This document shows, piece after piece, positions 17,447 to 26,137 of a stretch of DNA of 64,000 bases (the stretch's first letter is position 1; every line of letters starts with the position of its first letter). The stretch is from Rhodanobacter denitrificans. Lineage in GTDB: Bacteria > Pseudomonadota > Gammaproteobacteria > Xanthomonadales > Rhodanobacteraceae. A program made the position numbers and the translations under genes. Location of the stretch: positions 496,001-560,000 of the forward strand of contig NC_020541.1 in the NCBI RefSeq assembly GCF_000230695.2, given 5' to 3'. Below the pieces are notes generated by a model. That model saw only the letters and a program-made list of their open reading frames with translations. It made no database searches and was not told the origin of the DNA.

Positions 17447-17532
17447 TCGCGCGAGCTGATCGGTGGCCGGGTTGGATCCCGGCCGCCGATGACCTTCGCG
17501 TCGTAGGTCGATCGGATATCGGGGGTGGTGAC

Positions 17533-18279
17533 ATGACGTGGATAGTGGAGCTCAATGGTGACCAGCACAGCCTGTGCGAGCTGGAAGCGAGCTGTCGCGG
17601 CGAAGGCCCCATAGTGCTCGTCAGTGGACATTATCGGCTCGATTCGGCGCTCTTCGCGCAGGTCGATGACTACGAGTCAGCCGAGACCATCGCGCAACGG
17701 GAAGTCGGCTATCTGAACGGATACGCGAGACTGTTCCTGGCTACGCACTGGAAGATCGCGGTCGGCAACATCAGCCGAGAAGAGCCAGACAAGCCGAAGG
17801 TGCACTATGCGACGATTACGGACGGACTGGTGGTCTCCGCACGACTCGTCGGCATCAGGCTAGGTGATGACGAGGGCGTCTTCCAGGAGCCGGATCTCGG
17901 TCCGGGGCTCCGCGCATGGCGGGCTCTGGTGCAGGAGGAGCAGGTCGTCGCAGACGTGCAGCAGTACCTCCGGGGCCCCCTCGACGACTGGAGCAATCTG
18001 GGCCGCATCATCGAGGCCATTGAGCACGACGCCGGTGGCATTGACAAGCTAATTGCGACGGGCTGGATCGACGCGCGTTCGCTCAAACGCTTTCATGCGA
18101 CCGCCAACAACCCGTTAGTCGCAGGCGTCACCGCCAGGCATGGCGCGCGCAAGTACAAGGCGCCTGGAAGCCCCATGGATACCCACGAAGCCCAAAGCCT
18201 AATCACGGGTATTGCGCGCAAGTGGATCATCGCCAAAATTGGCGCCACTGCCGGTGCCAGCGACGTCCCTCCGCTTTGA
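17533..18279 (+). CDS. hypothetical protein, second gene of low-GC pair
   Basis: About 248 residues from ATG 17533, which follows a good GGGGGTGGTGAC leader; an in-frame GTG at 17443 overlaps the upstream stop and would add 30 residues. The start MTWIVELNGDQHSLCELEAS and the following IVLVSGHYRLDSALFAQVDD suggest a soluble alpha/beta protein. I do not recognise a family. It shares the low GC of its partner, and the two are probably co-transcribed from the promoter at 16573 as a small acquired module. Confidence 0.65.
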   Translation: MTWIVELNGDQHSLCELEASCRGEGPIVLVSGHYRLDSALFAQVDDYESAETIAQREVGYLNGYARLFLATHWKIAVGNISREEPDKPKVHYATITDGLVVSARLVGIRLGDDEGVFQEPDLGPGLRAWRALVQEEQVVADVQQYLRGPLDDWSNLGRIIEAIEHDAGGIDKLIATGWIDARSLKRFHATANNPLVAGVTARHGARKYKAPGSPMDTHEAQSLITGIARKWIIAKIGATAGASDVPPL

Positions 18280-18290
18280 GTAGCGGGGCG

Positions 18291-18312
18291 GAAAACGGGG
18301 TCGGGTTCACTT
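18291..18312. repeat. possible dispersed repeat unit
   Basis: The stretch beginning GAAAACGGGGTCGGGTTCAC resembles, from memory, short dispersed units found near REP-type transposases in Xanthomonadales. It stands at the right edge of the low-GC pair. There is a single copy here and no transposase. Confidence 0.25.
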
Positions 18313-18457
18313 AGTCCAACGCGGACTCTGGATCGGTAGCAACCACTGAACTCGAATAACCCGCATGGCGGCGTGCCGATCAAGATCTCTTGACCCTGCT
18401 GATCCATTTCATCGGCATGCGCTAGAGTGAGTCGGCCTCTCTTCACGAGTCCGCTTC

Positions 18458-18874
18458 TTGTCCACGCCGCGTCCAGTCTCCCCGGAACCGCGCCGAGCCC
18501 GTATCGTGCGCGGGCTGCTGTTCGCGGCCGGTGCGCTGTCACTGGCGCTTGCCGTGCTCGGCACGGTGTTGCCGGTGCTGCCGACGGTGCCGTTCCTGCT
18601 GCTGACCACTGCCTGCTGGTCGCGGGCGTCGCCGCGCTGGCATCGCTGGCTGCTGGCGCGGCCGCGGTTGGGGCCGGCGATTAAGCGCTGGGAGCGCGAG
18701 CGCACGATTCCGCGGCGGGCCAAGTTCAGCGCGGTCGTGCTGATCGTGCTGTCGATGGGCACGTCGATCTGGCTGCTGCGCGAGCACGCGTGGTTGCCGT
18801 GGGCGCTGGCGGGTGTGGCCGCGCCGGTGCTCGTGTTCATCCTGCGCCTGCGGGAAACGCGTGACGGCGCGTGA
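18458..18874 (+). CDS. YbaN/DUF454 family membrane protein
   Basis: The 138-residue protein has the DUF454 pattern: LAVLGTVLPVLPTVPFLLL, then CWSRASPRWHRWLLARPRLGP, and two C-terminal helices. YbaN-type proteins are small inner-membrane proteins of unknown function. The apparent start is TTG at 18458, with a GTG at 18506 as alternative; the N-terminal 16 residues are polar, so either is possible. It ends 52 bases from the convergent EEP gene. Confidence 0.82.
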   Translation: MSTPRPVSPEPRRARIVRGLLFAAGALSLALAVLGTVLPVLPTVPFLLLTTACWSRASPRWHRWLLARPRLGPAIKRWERERTIPRRAKFSAVVLIVLSMGTSIWLLREHAWLPWALAGVAAPVLVFILRLRETRDGA

Positions 18875-18926
18875 TGAGGGATTGCCGGCGCAGTCTGCGG
18901 TGGCAGCTACTGACTGAGCCGCCGCC

Positions 18927-19778
18927 TCAGTGCGCCCGATCGTGCCGCGGCCAGCGCAGGTCGGCCACTACCGGGAAGTGGTCGGACGGGTAGCGGCCGT
19001 CCTGTTGCGTGGTGACGGTACGCACCGTGTCGGCGTGCAGGCCGCGGTAGAGAATCCAGTCGATGCGCCGGTCCGGCGTGCCGGTGAAATTGTGGAAGGT
19101 GGCTTCCGGGCCGCTGTGGGTGGTGGCGTCCAGCCAGGCGTCGTGCAGCAGTCCGGTGAGCAGCGCATGCGCGGGACTGGCCGGCGCGGTGTTGAAGTCG
19201 CCGGTCAGCACGATCGGCAGCGCCGCGGGCAGGGCCTGGAGGCGGCCGAGGATTTCCTGCGCCGCGCGGGTGCGCGCCGGTTCGTCCTGGTCGCGGTAGG
19301 GGAAGTGCGTGTTGGCGTAGTAGAAGCGCTGGCCGCTGGACTTCAGTTCGAACATCGCCCAGGTCACCATGCGCGGGAACGGATGCCCCCAGCTGATGCT
19401 GCCGGGCACGTCTGGCGTGTCGGACAGCCAGTAGTCGCCGGACTCCACCAGCTTGAGCCGGTCGGTGCGGTAGAACACGCCCATGTGCTCGTCGCCGTCG
19501 TCGCCGCGGCGGCCGCGCCCGAACCAGGTGTAATGCGTGAGCTTGCCGACCAGATAGTCGCCCTGCAGCTTGTACAGCTCCTGCGTGCCGATCAGGTCGG
19601 GCTGCTGTTCGCGGATGGTGCGCACCATCAGGTCGCGGCGCAGCTCCCAGCGGTTCGCACCGTCGTCGGGGCTGGGCAGGCGCACGTTGAAGCTCATCAC
19701 GCGCAGCGTCTGCGCCGCGACCGGCCAGGCCGGTATGGACAGCATGGCTGCGGCAAGCAGCAAGTGGATGAGGCGCAT
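18927..19778 (-). CDS. secreted endonuclease/exonuclease/phosphatase family protein
   Basis: About 283 residues from the ATG at 19778, which has an AAGGAACC ribosome-binding site and yields a signal peptide ending near VAAQ (residue 23). The EEP fold is clear: VMSFNVR at the start, GTQE (metal-binding Glu), YYANTHFP, LTGDFNTAP (catalytic Asp-x-Asn), RRIDWILY and YPSDHFPVVAD (catalytic His). Substrates may be nucleic acids, phospholipids or sugar phosphates. The nearby divergent trehalase and the signal peptide suggest a periplasmic nutrient-release role, but that is inference. Confidence 0.88.
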   Translation of the reverse strand: MRLIHLLLAAAMLSIPAWPVAAQTLRVMSFNVRLPSPDDGANRWELRRDLMVRTIREQQPDLIGTQELYKLQGDYLVGKLTHYTWFGRGRRGDDGDEHMGVFYRTDRLKLVESGDYWLSDTPDVPGSISWGHPFPRMVTWAMFELKSSGQRFYYANTHFPYRDQDEPARTRAAQEILGRLQALPAALPIVLTGDFNTAPASPAHALLTGLLHDAWLDATTHSGPEATFHNFTGTPDRRIDWILYRGLHADTVRTVTTQQDGRYPSDHFPVVADLRWPRHDRAH

Positions 19779-19878
19779 GGCGGTTCCTTCGAACGCATCG
19801 GCACGGGAGGGTCGCCCTAGCATAGCGGTGCCACCGGGGTGATGATGAAGGCCACGCCGCATCCCAGGGCGCAGGATC

Positions 19879-21531
19879 ATGCCGATGAAACCACGGTTCC
19901 GAATCATCCTGCTGCTGGTGGCGTGCGCCTTCGCCGCCGCGCTGCCGGCAAGGCAGGCGCCCGATGCGCAGCAGACGCAGGCCTACATCCACCGCGCGTG
20001 GGCCACGCTGACACGCTCGATGGACGACTGCTCGGCGCTGGGCGATCCCAAGCTGGGCGCGCCGCCGGTGCTGTACCTGCCGGCGAACCTGCCACCACCG
20101 CCGGAGCTGGCCGCGGTGAAGCGGCGCTGCAAGGTCGACGTGCAGGTGCTGCCGCGGGCGATCGGCCAGCTCGGCGACATCGCGCCGAGCGCGCTGGCGC
20201 GGCAGGGCCTGCTCTACCTGCCGCATCCGTACGTGGTGCCGGGCGGCTTCTTCAACGAGATGTACGGCTGGGACAGCTATTTCATCGTGCTCGGCCTGGT
20301 CGCCGACCACCGCGAGGCGCTGGCGCGCGACATGGTCGAGAACGCGCTGTTCGAGGTGCAGTACTACGGGGCGGTGCTCAACGCGAACCGAAGCTATTAC
20401 CTCAGCCGTTCGCAGCCGCCGTTGCTGAGTTCGATGGTCCGCGCCGTGCTGGACGACCCGGACAGCTTCGGGAGCAAGGCCGCAGCGCATGCTTGGCTGG
20501 AACGCGCGTATCCGCTCGCCGTGCGCGACCACGCCACCTGGACGCGCAAGGAGCACCGCGCCGGCACCACCGGCCTGGCGCGCTACTACGACTACGGCGG
20601 CGCCGCGCCGGTGCTGGAGATGCGCGACAGCCGCTACCTGCGCGGCGTGATCGACTGGCTGCTCGCGCACCCGTCGCAGGATCCCGGTTATCTGGTCAAG
20701 GCCGCCGAGCATCCGGACGCGGCGGAAGCCGCGCGGCTCAAGACCGCCAGCTGCGACGTCGAGGCTTCGAAGGTCTGCGCCGGCGCCTGGTCGCAGGGCT
20801 ACCGGCTGAGCGCGGACTACTACCTCGGCGACCGCGCGATGCGCGAGTCGGGTTTCGACACCACCTTCCGCATGGGCCCGTTCGGCGGCTCCACCCACCA
20901 CTACGCGCCGGTCGATCTGAACAGCCTGCTATACCGCTACGAGCGCGACCTACATGACTTCGCCGCGCAGCTGGGGCATACGGCGGATGCTGCACGCTGG
21001 GCCGAGGTCGCCGCGGCGCGACGCGCGGCGATCGACACCTACCTGTGGCGCGCCGACCAGGGCATGTACATGGACTACGACTTCGTGCGCGGCAAGCCGT
21101 CCGACTACCACTTCGTTTCCACCTACTACCCGCTGTGGGCCGGCGCGGCGTCGCCGGCGCAGGCCGCGTCGCTGCGCGGCAAGCTCGCCCTGTTCGAGCG
21201 CAAGGGCGGCCTGCAGACCAGCGACCACGCCAGCGGCGCGCAGTGGGACGCGCCGTTCGGCTGGGCGCCGACCAACTGGCTGGCGGTGGCCGGGTTGGAC
21301 GCCTATGGCTTCCACGACGACGCCCGCCGCATCGCGCGCGAGTTCACCGCCACCATCGAGCGCAGCCTCGCCGCCGACGGCACCATCCGCGAGAAATACA
21401 ACATGGCCAGCGGCAACGCCGAGGTGAAGATCAGCGCCGGCTACACCGCCAACGTGATCGGCTTCGGCTGGAGCAACGGCGTGTACCTGAAGCTGCAGGC
21501 GCTGCTGCGCGAGCGCCCGGGCGATCGGTAA
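19879..21531 (+). CDS. treA: periplasmic trehalase (GH37)
   Basis: The 550-residue protein carries both trehalase signatures: PGGFFNEMYGWDSY (121-134) and QWDAPFGWAP (from residue 455). The catalytic acid is probably Asp327 in RESGFD, and the base lies in the IREKYN segment near 500. A signal peptide (LLLVACAFAAALPA) places it in the periplasm, where it splits trehalose to two glucoses. It is divergent from the secreted EEP protein with a 100-base shared promoter region. Confidence 0.94.
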   Translation: MPMKPRFRIILLLVACAFAAALPARQAPDAQQTQAYIHRAWATLTRSMDDCSALGDPKLGAPPVLYLPANLPPPPELAAVKRRCKVDVQVLPRAIGQLGDIAPSALARQGLLYLPHPYVVPGGFFNEMYGWDSYFIVLGLVADHREALARDMVENALFEVQYYGAVLNANRSYYLSRSQPPLLSSMVRAVLDDPDSFGSKAAAHAWLERAYPLAVRDHATWTRKEHRAGTTGLARYYDYGGAAPVLEMRDSRYLRGVIDWLLAHPSQDPGYLVKAAEHPDAAEAARLKTASCDVEASKVCAGAWSQGYRLSADYYLGDRAMRESGFDTTFRMGPFGGSTHHYAPVDLNSLLYRYERDLHDFAAQLGHTADAARWAEVAAARRAAIDTYLWRADQGMYMDYDFVRGKPSDYHFVSTYYPLWAGAASPAQAASLRGKLALFERKGGLQTSDHASGAQWDAPFGWAPTNWLAVAGLDAYGFHDDARRIAREFTATIERSLAADGTIREKYNMASGNAEVKISAGYTANVIGFGWSNGVYLKLQALLRERPGDR

Positions 21532-21653
21532 GCTGCGCCGTCGACACATCGGTCTCGGGCATAATCGCCGTTGCAGGGGACCAGGGGATACGCATCGCGG
21601 CACCGGCCGTCCGCCGGCCCGACCGTCGGGCCGCGGCCGTGCACGCGTCGCCC

Positions 21654-21682
21654 GTGCCCTCGTGCCCTCGTGCCCTCGTGCC
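21654..21682. repeat. 8-bp tandem repeat, 3.6 copies
   Basis: GTGCCCTC is repeated three and a half times in the leader of the next gene. The unit is not a multiple of three and lies outside coding sequence, so slippage would alter only spacing in the leader. Confidence 0.6.
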
Positions 21683-21731
21683 AACAGCGGCGGGCAACCG
21701 CCTTGCGTCGTCCATCCACAGGGGAAAGGGA

Positions 21732-22112
21732 ATGAATACCTACAATCCGTACGAGGCGCCGAAAGCCGACATCGCCGCGCCGCCGGCGAGCGATGCCGAC
21801 ATCGAGCAGGTGGCCGGTGCGCAGAAGCTGATCATCTTTTCGATCCTCGGCTATTTCGCCGGTGCCGCGGTGCAGACTTTCCTTGGCCCGGTCGGCGTGC
21901 TGGTGGTGCTGGGCGCGGTGCTCGCGGGGCTGGTCGGCACGTTCCGCCTGTGCGCGGGGCTGGGCTATTCGATGCCGGTGCGGGTGATCCTGATCGTGCT
22001 GATGTTCGTGCCGCTGGTCAGCCTGGTCGTGCTGCTGGTGCTGAACGCGAAGGCCACCGCCAGGCTGCGTGCAGCCGGCTATCACGTGGGGCTGCTGGGG
22101 GCGACGCGCTGA
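21732..22112 (+). CDS. small integral membrane protein (126 aa)
   Basis: The N-terminus MNTYNPYEAPKADIAAP is the NPYxxP motif seen at the start of many uncharacterised bacterial membrane proteins. Three hydrophobic helices follow (IIFSILGYFAGAAVQTFL, VLVVLGAVLAGLVGTFRL, VILIVLMFVPLVSLVVLLV). Function unknown. A GGGGAAAGGGA leader gives a strong ribosome-binding site. A CATAAT box at 21560 may be its -10. Confidence 0.7.
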   Translation: MNTYNPYEAPKADIAAPPASDADIEQVAGAQKLIIFSILGYFAGAAVQTFLGPVGVLVVLGAVLAGLVGTFRLCAGLGYSMPVRVILIVLMFVPLVSLVVLLVLNAKATARLRAAGYHVGLLGATR

Positions 22113-22152
22113 AGGCGACGCGCCGGCCGGCGTGCCTGCCGCCGGCGCGGAT

Positions 22153-22854
22153 TCAGGGAGCGGCGAGGCTGGCGGTCATGGCGCGCCCGACGCTGCACTT
22201 GAGGTAGGGCGAGCCGCCCAGCCAGCGCGCATCGGGATAGTAGGAGAACACGTACTGGCCGCCCTTGAGCGCGTCGATCAGCGGCCGCGCGATCGCGTTG
22301 CGCACCGCCGGGCAGCCGTAGCTGCGGCCGATGCGGCCCTGCTGGCGGGCGAGTGCCGGGTTGACGTAGGCCGCGCCGTGGATCACCAGCGCGCGCTCCA
22401 GCGCGTGGTCGTTGGTGCCCGGCTCGAGGCCTTCCATGCGCAGCGAGTAGCCGTTGCGGCCGGCGTAGGTGCCCAGCGTGCGGAACAGGCCCAGGCTCGA
22501 TTGCAGACTCTCCGGCGTGTTCGAGAATTTCGTGGCCAGGTTCTCGCCGGTGTTGCGCCCGTGCGCCACCAGCTCGTGGTACAGCAGCTTGCGCCGGGTC
22601 AGGTCGAACACCCACAGCCGCGGTTCGGTCGAAGGCTTCGAATAGTCGATCACCGCCAGCCGGTCGGACGGCGGCTGGCCCTGCGCGGCGGCACATTCGG
22701 TGGCGGCCAGCGCCAGCCCGATCACCTTGGGGTTCGCCTGCGGCGCGAGCTGGCTGAGCGCGTCCTGCAGCGACGGCGTGGCGGCGTGCACCGCGGCGAA
22801 ACAGCCGGCGCAAAGCAACATCAGGATGGCGACGGGGCGCAGGAGTCGGCTCAT
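22153..22854 (-). CDS. murein L,D-transpeptidase catalytic domain protein (YkuD_2 type)
   Basis: The 233-residue secreted protein (signal peptide to about VHAA, residue 25) matches the YkuD_2 (PF13645) family: LWVFDLTRRKLLYHELVAHGRNTG (two pieces), LVIHGAAYV with His159, and the catalytic Cys181 in GRSYGCPAV. Such enzymes are related to L,D-transpeptidases that cross-link or trim peptidoglycan. It is divergent from a YcbB-type enzyme with a 143-base gap, which suggests shared control of cell-wall modification. Confidence 0.88.
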   Translation of the reverse strand: MSRLLRPVAILMLLCAGCFAAVHAATPSLQDALSQLAPQANPKVIGLALAATECAAAQGQPPSDRLAVIDYSKPSTEPRLWVFDLTRRKLLYHELVAHGRNTGENLATKFSNTPESLQSSLGLFRTLGTYAGRNGYSLRMEGLEPGTNDHALERALVIHGAAYVNPALARQQGRIGRSYGCPAVRNAIARPLIDALKGGQYVFSYYPDARWLGGSPYLKCSVGRAMTASLAAP

Positions 22855-22997
22855 CGGAACGGCTGGGTGGGGGACGGGTCGGGCATGCGGTCGTCGATGC
22901 TAGCAGCCCCCCGTTAAGAACCCGTCGGGCGGCGGCCGCTTGCGCGCGCAGGCGGCTGTGCTATGACAGGCCGGTCTTCCTTGCGCAGGGCCGTGCC

Positions 22998-24680
22998 GTG
23001 CCATCCAGATTTTTCCGTGTCGTTCGGGGCGTCGCCATGCTGGGCTTGCTGCTGGGAACGGCATTGCACGCGCAACAGCCTGCGCCCGAGCCGCCGCCGG
23101 GACCGGTGGCCGAGCAGATCCGCGAACGCATCGAGCAGTGGCGCGCTGCGCATGCCGATGCCGCCGCGGCCCAGGCGCCCGGCAACGCGGTGGCAGCGTT
23201 CTACGAACAGAACCGGTTCGCGCCGGCATGGACGCAAGCGGGCAATCTCGACCAGTTGCTGGCCGCGCTGCGCGACATGGCCGGCGACGGCCTCGGCCCG
23301 GAAGACTATGCGCTGACCGAACTGCAGCGTCGGCGCGCCGTGCTCATCGACCCGCAGGCCACGGCGCAGCAGCGCGCACAGTTCGACCTGCTGGCCACCG
23401 ATGCCTGCTTCGCCGCGCTGCTGCACCTGTATCGCGGCAAGGTCGATCCGGCCACGCTGGACACGCACTGGAACTTCGACCCGCGCCAGCTCGACCAGGC
23501 GCGGGGCCTGCAGGCGGTGCGCGAGGCGCTGGCACAGGGCACCATCGGCGCGCTGTTCGCGCGGGCGCGGCCGCAGCACCCGTACTACGCCCAGCTGCGC
23601 ACCGCGCTGGCGAAGCTGCGCGAGGTGGCGGCGCAGGGCGGCTGGCCCGCGATCGCCGACGGCCCCACGCTGAAGCCGGGCAGCCGCGATGCGCGCGTGC
23701 CGGCGCTGCGCCGGCGCCTGCAACTGGCCGGCCATGCGCTGGGCGACGCCGCGGACGACCGCTACGACCCGGCGCTGGAGGCCGCGCTGAAACAGTTCCA
23801 GCGCGAACAGTACCTGGCCGCGGACGGCCACCTGGGCAAGGCCACCCTGGCCGCGCTGAACGTGCCGGTCGCCGCGCGCATCGAGCAGCTGCGCGCGAAT
23901 CTGGAGCGTGCGCGCTGGCTGCTGCACCAGCTGCAGGGTGATTTCGTGGTGGTCGACATCGCCGGCTACCAGGTCGCCTACTACAGGGACGGCAAGCCGG
24001 TGTGGCGCTCGCGCGTGCAGGTGGGCAAGCCGTACCGCAGCACGCCGGTGTTCAAGTCGGCGATCACCTACCTCACGCTCAACCCGACCTGGACGGTACC
24101 GCCGACCATCCTGAAGAACGACATCCTGCCCAAGCTGCGCAAGAACCGGGGCTACCTCGCCGCCAACCGCATCCGCGTGCTGGACGGCCAGGGCCGCGAG
24201 CTGGCGCCCGCCAGCGTGGACTGGGCCAACCCGCGCGGCATCGTGCTGCGCCAGGACGCCGGCCCGGGCAATTCGCTGGGGCGGCTGGTGATCCGCTTCC
24301 CCAACGACTACGCGGTGTACATGCACGACACCCCGCACCAGGAACTGTTCGCCAGCGAGCGGCGCACCTACAGTTCCGGCTGCATCCGGGTGGAACGCCC
24401 GCGCGAACTGGCCGAGCTGCTGCTGGACGATCCGCTGCACTGGAACCGCGCGGGGATCGACCGCGCGATCGACACGCTGCAGACGCAGACCGTGATGCTG
24501 CCCAAGCCGGTGCCGCTGCTGCTGGCGTACTGGACGGTGGACCTGCGCGAGGACGGCCGCGTCGGCTTTCGTCCGGACGTGTACCGGCGCGACCCGCCGC
24601 TGCTCGCCGCGCTGGCGCGCCCGCGGGTGTCGCCGTGGCTGCCGGCGGCCGCCACGGCTCCCGTGCCGGCGCAGCCCTGA
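22998..24680 (+). CDS. ycbB: YcbB/LdtD-type L,D-transpeptidase
   Basis: The 560-residue periplasmic enzyme has an N-terminal signal, a long scaffold domain (60-220), a peptidoglycan-binding repeat (LKPGSRDARVPALRRRLQLAG to LAALN) and a YkuD catalytic domain. The active-site Cys462 lies in YSSGCIRVERP, and the conserved His lies in MHDTPHQELF. It forms 3-3 cross-links in murein and, in E. coli, confers beta-lactam bypass. The start is GTG at 22998. It is divergent from the YkuD_2 protein. Confidence 0.93.
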   Translation: MPSRFFRVVRGVAMLGLLLGTALHAQQPAPEPPPGPVAEQIRERIEQWRAAHADAAAAQAPGNAVAAFYEQNRFAPAWTQAGNLDQLLAALRDMAGDGLGPEDYALTELQRRRAVLIDPQATAQQRAQFDLLATDACFAALLHLYRGKVDPATLDTHWNFDPRQLDQARGLQAVREALAQGTIGALFARARPQHPYYAQLRTALAKLREVAAQGGWPAIADGPTLKPGSRDARVPALRRRLQLAGHALGDAADDRYDPALEAALKQFQREQYLAADGHLGKATLAALNVPVAARIEQLRANLERARWLLHQLQGDFVVVDIAGYQVAYYRDGKPVWRSRVQVGKPYRSTPVFKSAITYLTLNPTWTVPPTILKNDILPKLRKNRGYLAANRIRVLDGQGRELAPASVDWANPRGIVLRQDAGPGNSLGRLVIRFPNDYAVYMHDTPHQELFASERRTYSSGCIRVERPRELAELLLDDPLHWNRAGIDRAIDTLQTQTVMLPKPVPLLLAYWTVDLREDGRVGFRPDVYRRDPPLLAALARPRVSPWLPAAATAPVPAQP

Positions 24681-24683
24681 GGC

Positions 24684-24720
24684 AAAAAAAAGCCGCGTCG
24701 GCGGGAGTGCCGGACGCGGC
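24684..24720 (-). terminator. hairpin with A-tract, minus-strand terminator
   Basis: An eight-A run (24684-24691) precedes an 8-bp stem (GCCGCGTC / GACGCGGC), so read on the minus strand it is a stem followed by eight U. It would stop transcripts coming leftward from trmO, and the stem may also help end ycbB transcription. Confidence 0.55.
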
Positions 24721-24912
24721 CAAGCTTGGGACCGATCCACTGCCAGTGCATCGGGCGCCGGTCGCGGAGCGGTCCGCGCCGGCCCGGGCAGTGTGCCGAG
24801 CGTAGGTCTCACCGTTCGGGATTGCCCTGATCCCGGTCAGGGCGCCCGGGCGGGGCGCCGGTCACCATCGCGCCCGGCGGATGTGCCGCCCTCAACCCTG
24901 GAGATCGTACCG

Positions 24913-25158
24913 ATGCTGTTCCAAGTGAAGGATTTTGCCGGTGACACCGGCGCCATCGCCGCCATCCTGCGTGCCCATGACGCCACCGCGAAAGTCACGG
25001 GCGATGCCGTCGCCGGGCAGATCGACGTGTCGGCACAGCTGACCTCCGGCCAGGTCGTCACCGCCCTGCACGAGGCAGGCTACGAGGCCGTGCGCGTGTC
25101 CGAGCCGCGGCAGATCCACGTCAGCGGCGGCAGCACCTGCTGCGGCAGCTGCTCATGA
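24913..25158 (+). CDS. small HMA-like protein with C-terminal CCGSC
   Basis: The 81-residue protein has a ferredoxin-like alternating beta-alpha pattern: MLFQVKDFAGDTGAIAAIL, then GQIDVSAQLTSGQVVTALHEAGYEAV, resembling heavy-metal-associated domains. It lacks the usual N-terminal CxxC but ends with CCGSCS, which could bind a metal or form a disulfide. I chose the ATG at 24913; an upstream in-frame start gives unlikely sequence. Its end overlaps the convergent trmO by six bases. Confidence 0.65.
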   Translation: MLFQVKDFAGDTGAIAAILRAHDATAKVTGDAVAGQIDVSAQLTSGQVVTALHEAGYEAVRVSEPRQIHVSGGSTCCGSCS

Positions 25159-25716
25159 GCCGCTGACGTCCTCGCCGCGCGGCCGCGTGCGCGGCTTGCG
25201 CGGCCCCGGCGCGGAATGCCGGCCCTGCGCCGCGTCGATCGCGTCGATCCAGCCGGCGCGCGCGGCGGGGAACGCGTCCGCGTAGGGCACGTACGGCTTG
25301 ATGTCGAGGATCGGCGTGCCGTCCAGCAGGTCCACCCCGCGCACGCGCAGCGCGCCTTCCTCCACCGCCACCAGCTCCACCGCCGACAGTCCGATCGCGT
25401 TCGGCCGGTGCGGCGAGCGCGTGGCCAGCACGCTGCGCTTGCCGCCGCCGCGCGGCGGGCGCACCTCGGCCTTCCAGCCCTCGCTGCGGTGGAAGGCGAA
25501 CAGCAGCCAGATCCGCTCGAAGCCGGCCAGGTCGCGGAACGCCGCCGCGGGAAAGCCCGCCACGAACTCGACCACCGCCTCGGCCGCCGCCAGCGTCTCG
25601 GTGCCGGCGACCACGGTGGGCTGGTGCGGCGCGTCGATGCGCTGCGCGTACGGCGAGCGCACGAAGGCGATCGGATGGCAGGACAGGACGTGCAAGCTAT
25701 CGGGCGCGGTGCTCAT
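25153..25716 (-). CDS. trmO: tRNA (N6-threonylcarbamoyladenosine37-N6)-methyltransferase TrmO
   Basis: This protein of about 187 residues matches TrmO/TsaA (UPF0066): FVRSPYAQRIDAPHQPT at the N-terminus, FERIWLLFAFH, RSVLATRSPHRPNAIGLSAVEL (two pieces) and DLLDGTPILDIKPYVPYAD. It methylates t6A37 in tRNA-Thr with SAM. The ATG at 25716 starts just ahead of the family's N-terminus; an upstream ATG adds 16 unlikely residues. Confidence 0.92.
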   Translation of the reverse strand: MSTAPDSLHVLSCHPIAFVRSPYAQRIDAPHQPTVVAGTETLAAAEAVVEFVAGFPAAAFRDLAGFERIWLLFAFHRSEGWKAEVRPPRGGGKRSVLATRSPHRPNAIGLSAVELVAVEEGALRVRGVDLLDGTPILDIKPYVPYADAFPAARAGWIDAIDAAQGRHSAPGPRKPRTRPRGEDVSGS

Positions 25717-25762
25717 TGCGGCATTATCGCTCCTTCGCCCCGCTTCCCCCGCCGAGGACGCC

Positions 25763-26137
25763 ATGAAATATCTCGTGATGATCTACTGCGACGACGCCCT
25801 GCTGGACGCGCTGCCGGAAGGCGAGTTCGACACCCTGATGCACGGCTGTTTCACCAAGGCCGATGCCCTGCGCGCGAACGGACGGCTGCATGATTCGCAG
25901 CAGCTGGAGGCGCCCTCGACCGCGCGCACCGTGCGCGTGCGCGAGGGCCGCACCAGCGTGGTCGACGGCCCGTTTGCCGAAACCAAGGAATACCTGGGCG
26001 GCTTCAACCTGATCGAGGCCGCCGACATGGACGAGGCGGTGCGCATTGCGCAGGCCTTCCCGTGGTCGCGCACCGGCGCGATCGAGATCCGCCCGGTGCG
26101 CGACATGGATGCGGTCAGGCGGCGGGTGGGCGCGTGA
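25763..26137 (+). CDS. DGPF/YCII-related domain protein
   Basis: A 124-residue protein with the signature VVDGPFAETKEYLGGFNLIEA and the start MKYLVMIYCDD of the DGPF (YCII-like) family. Related proteins often accompany ECF sigma factors of the SigJ type; none is adjacent here. The family's biochemical role is unknown. Its stop overlaps the start of the acidic DUF6630 gene (GTGA), so the two are translationally coupled. Confidence 0.88.
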   Translation: MKYLVMIYCDDALLDALPEGEFDTLMHGCFTKADALRANGRLHDSQQLEAPSTARTVRVREGRTSVVDGPFAETKEYLGGFNLIEAADMDEAVRIAQAFPWSRTGAIEIRPVRDMDAVRRRVGA

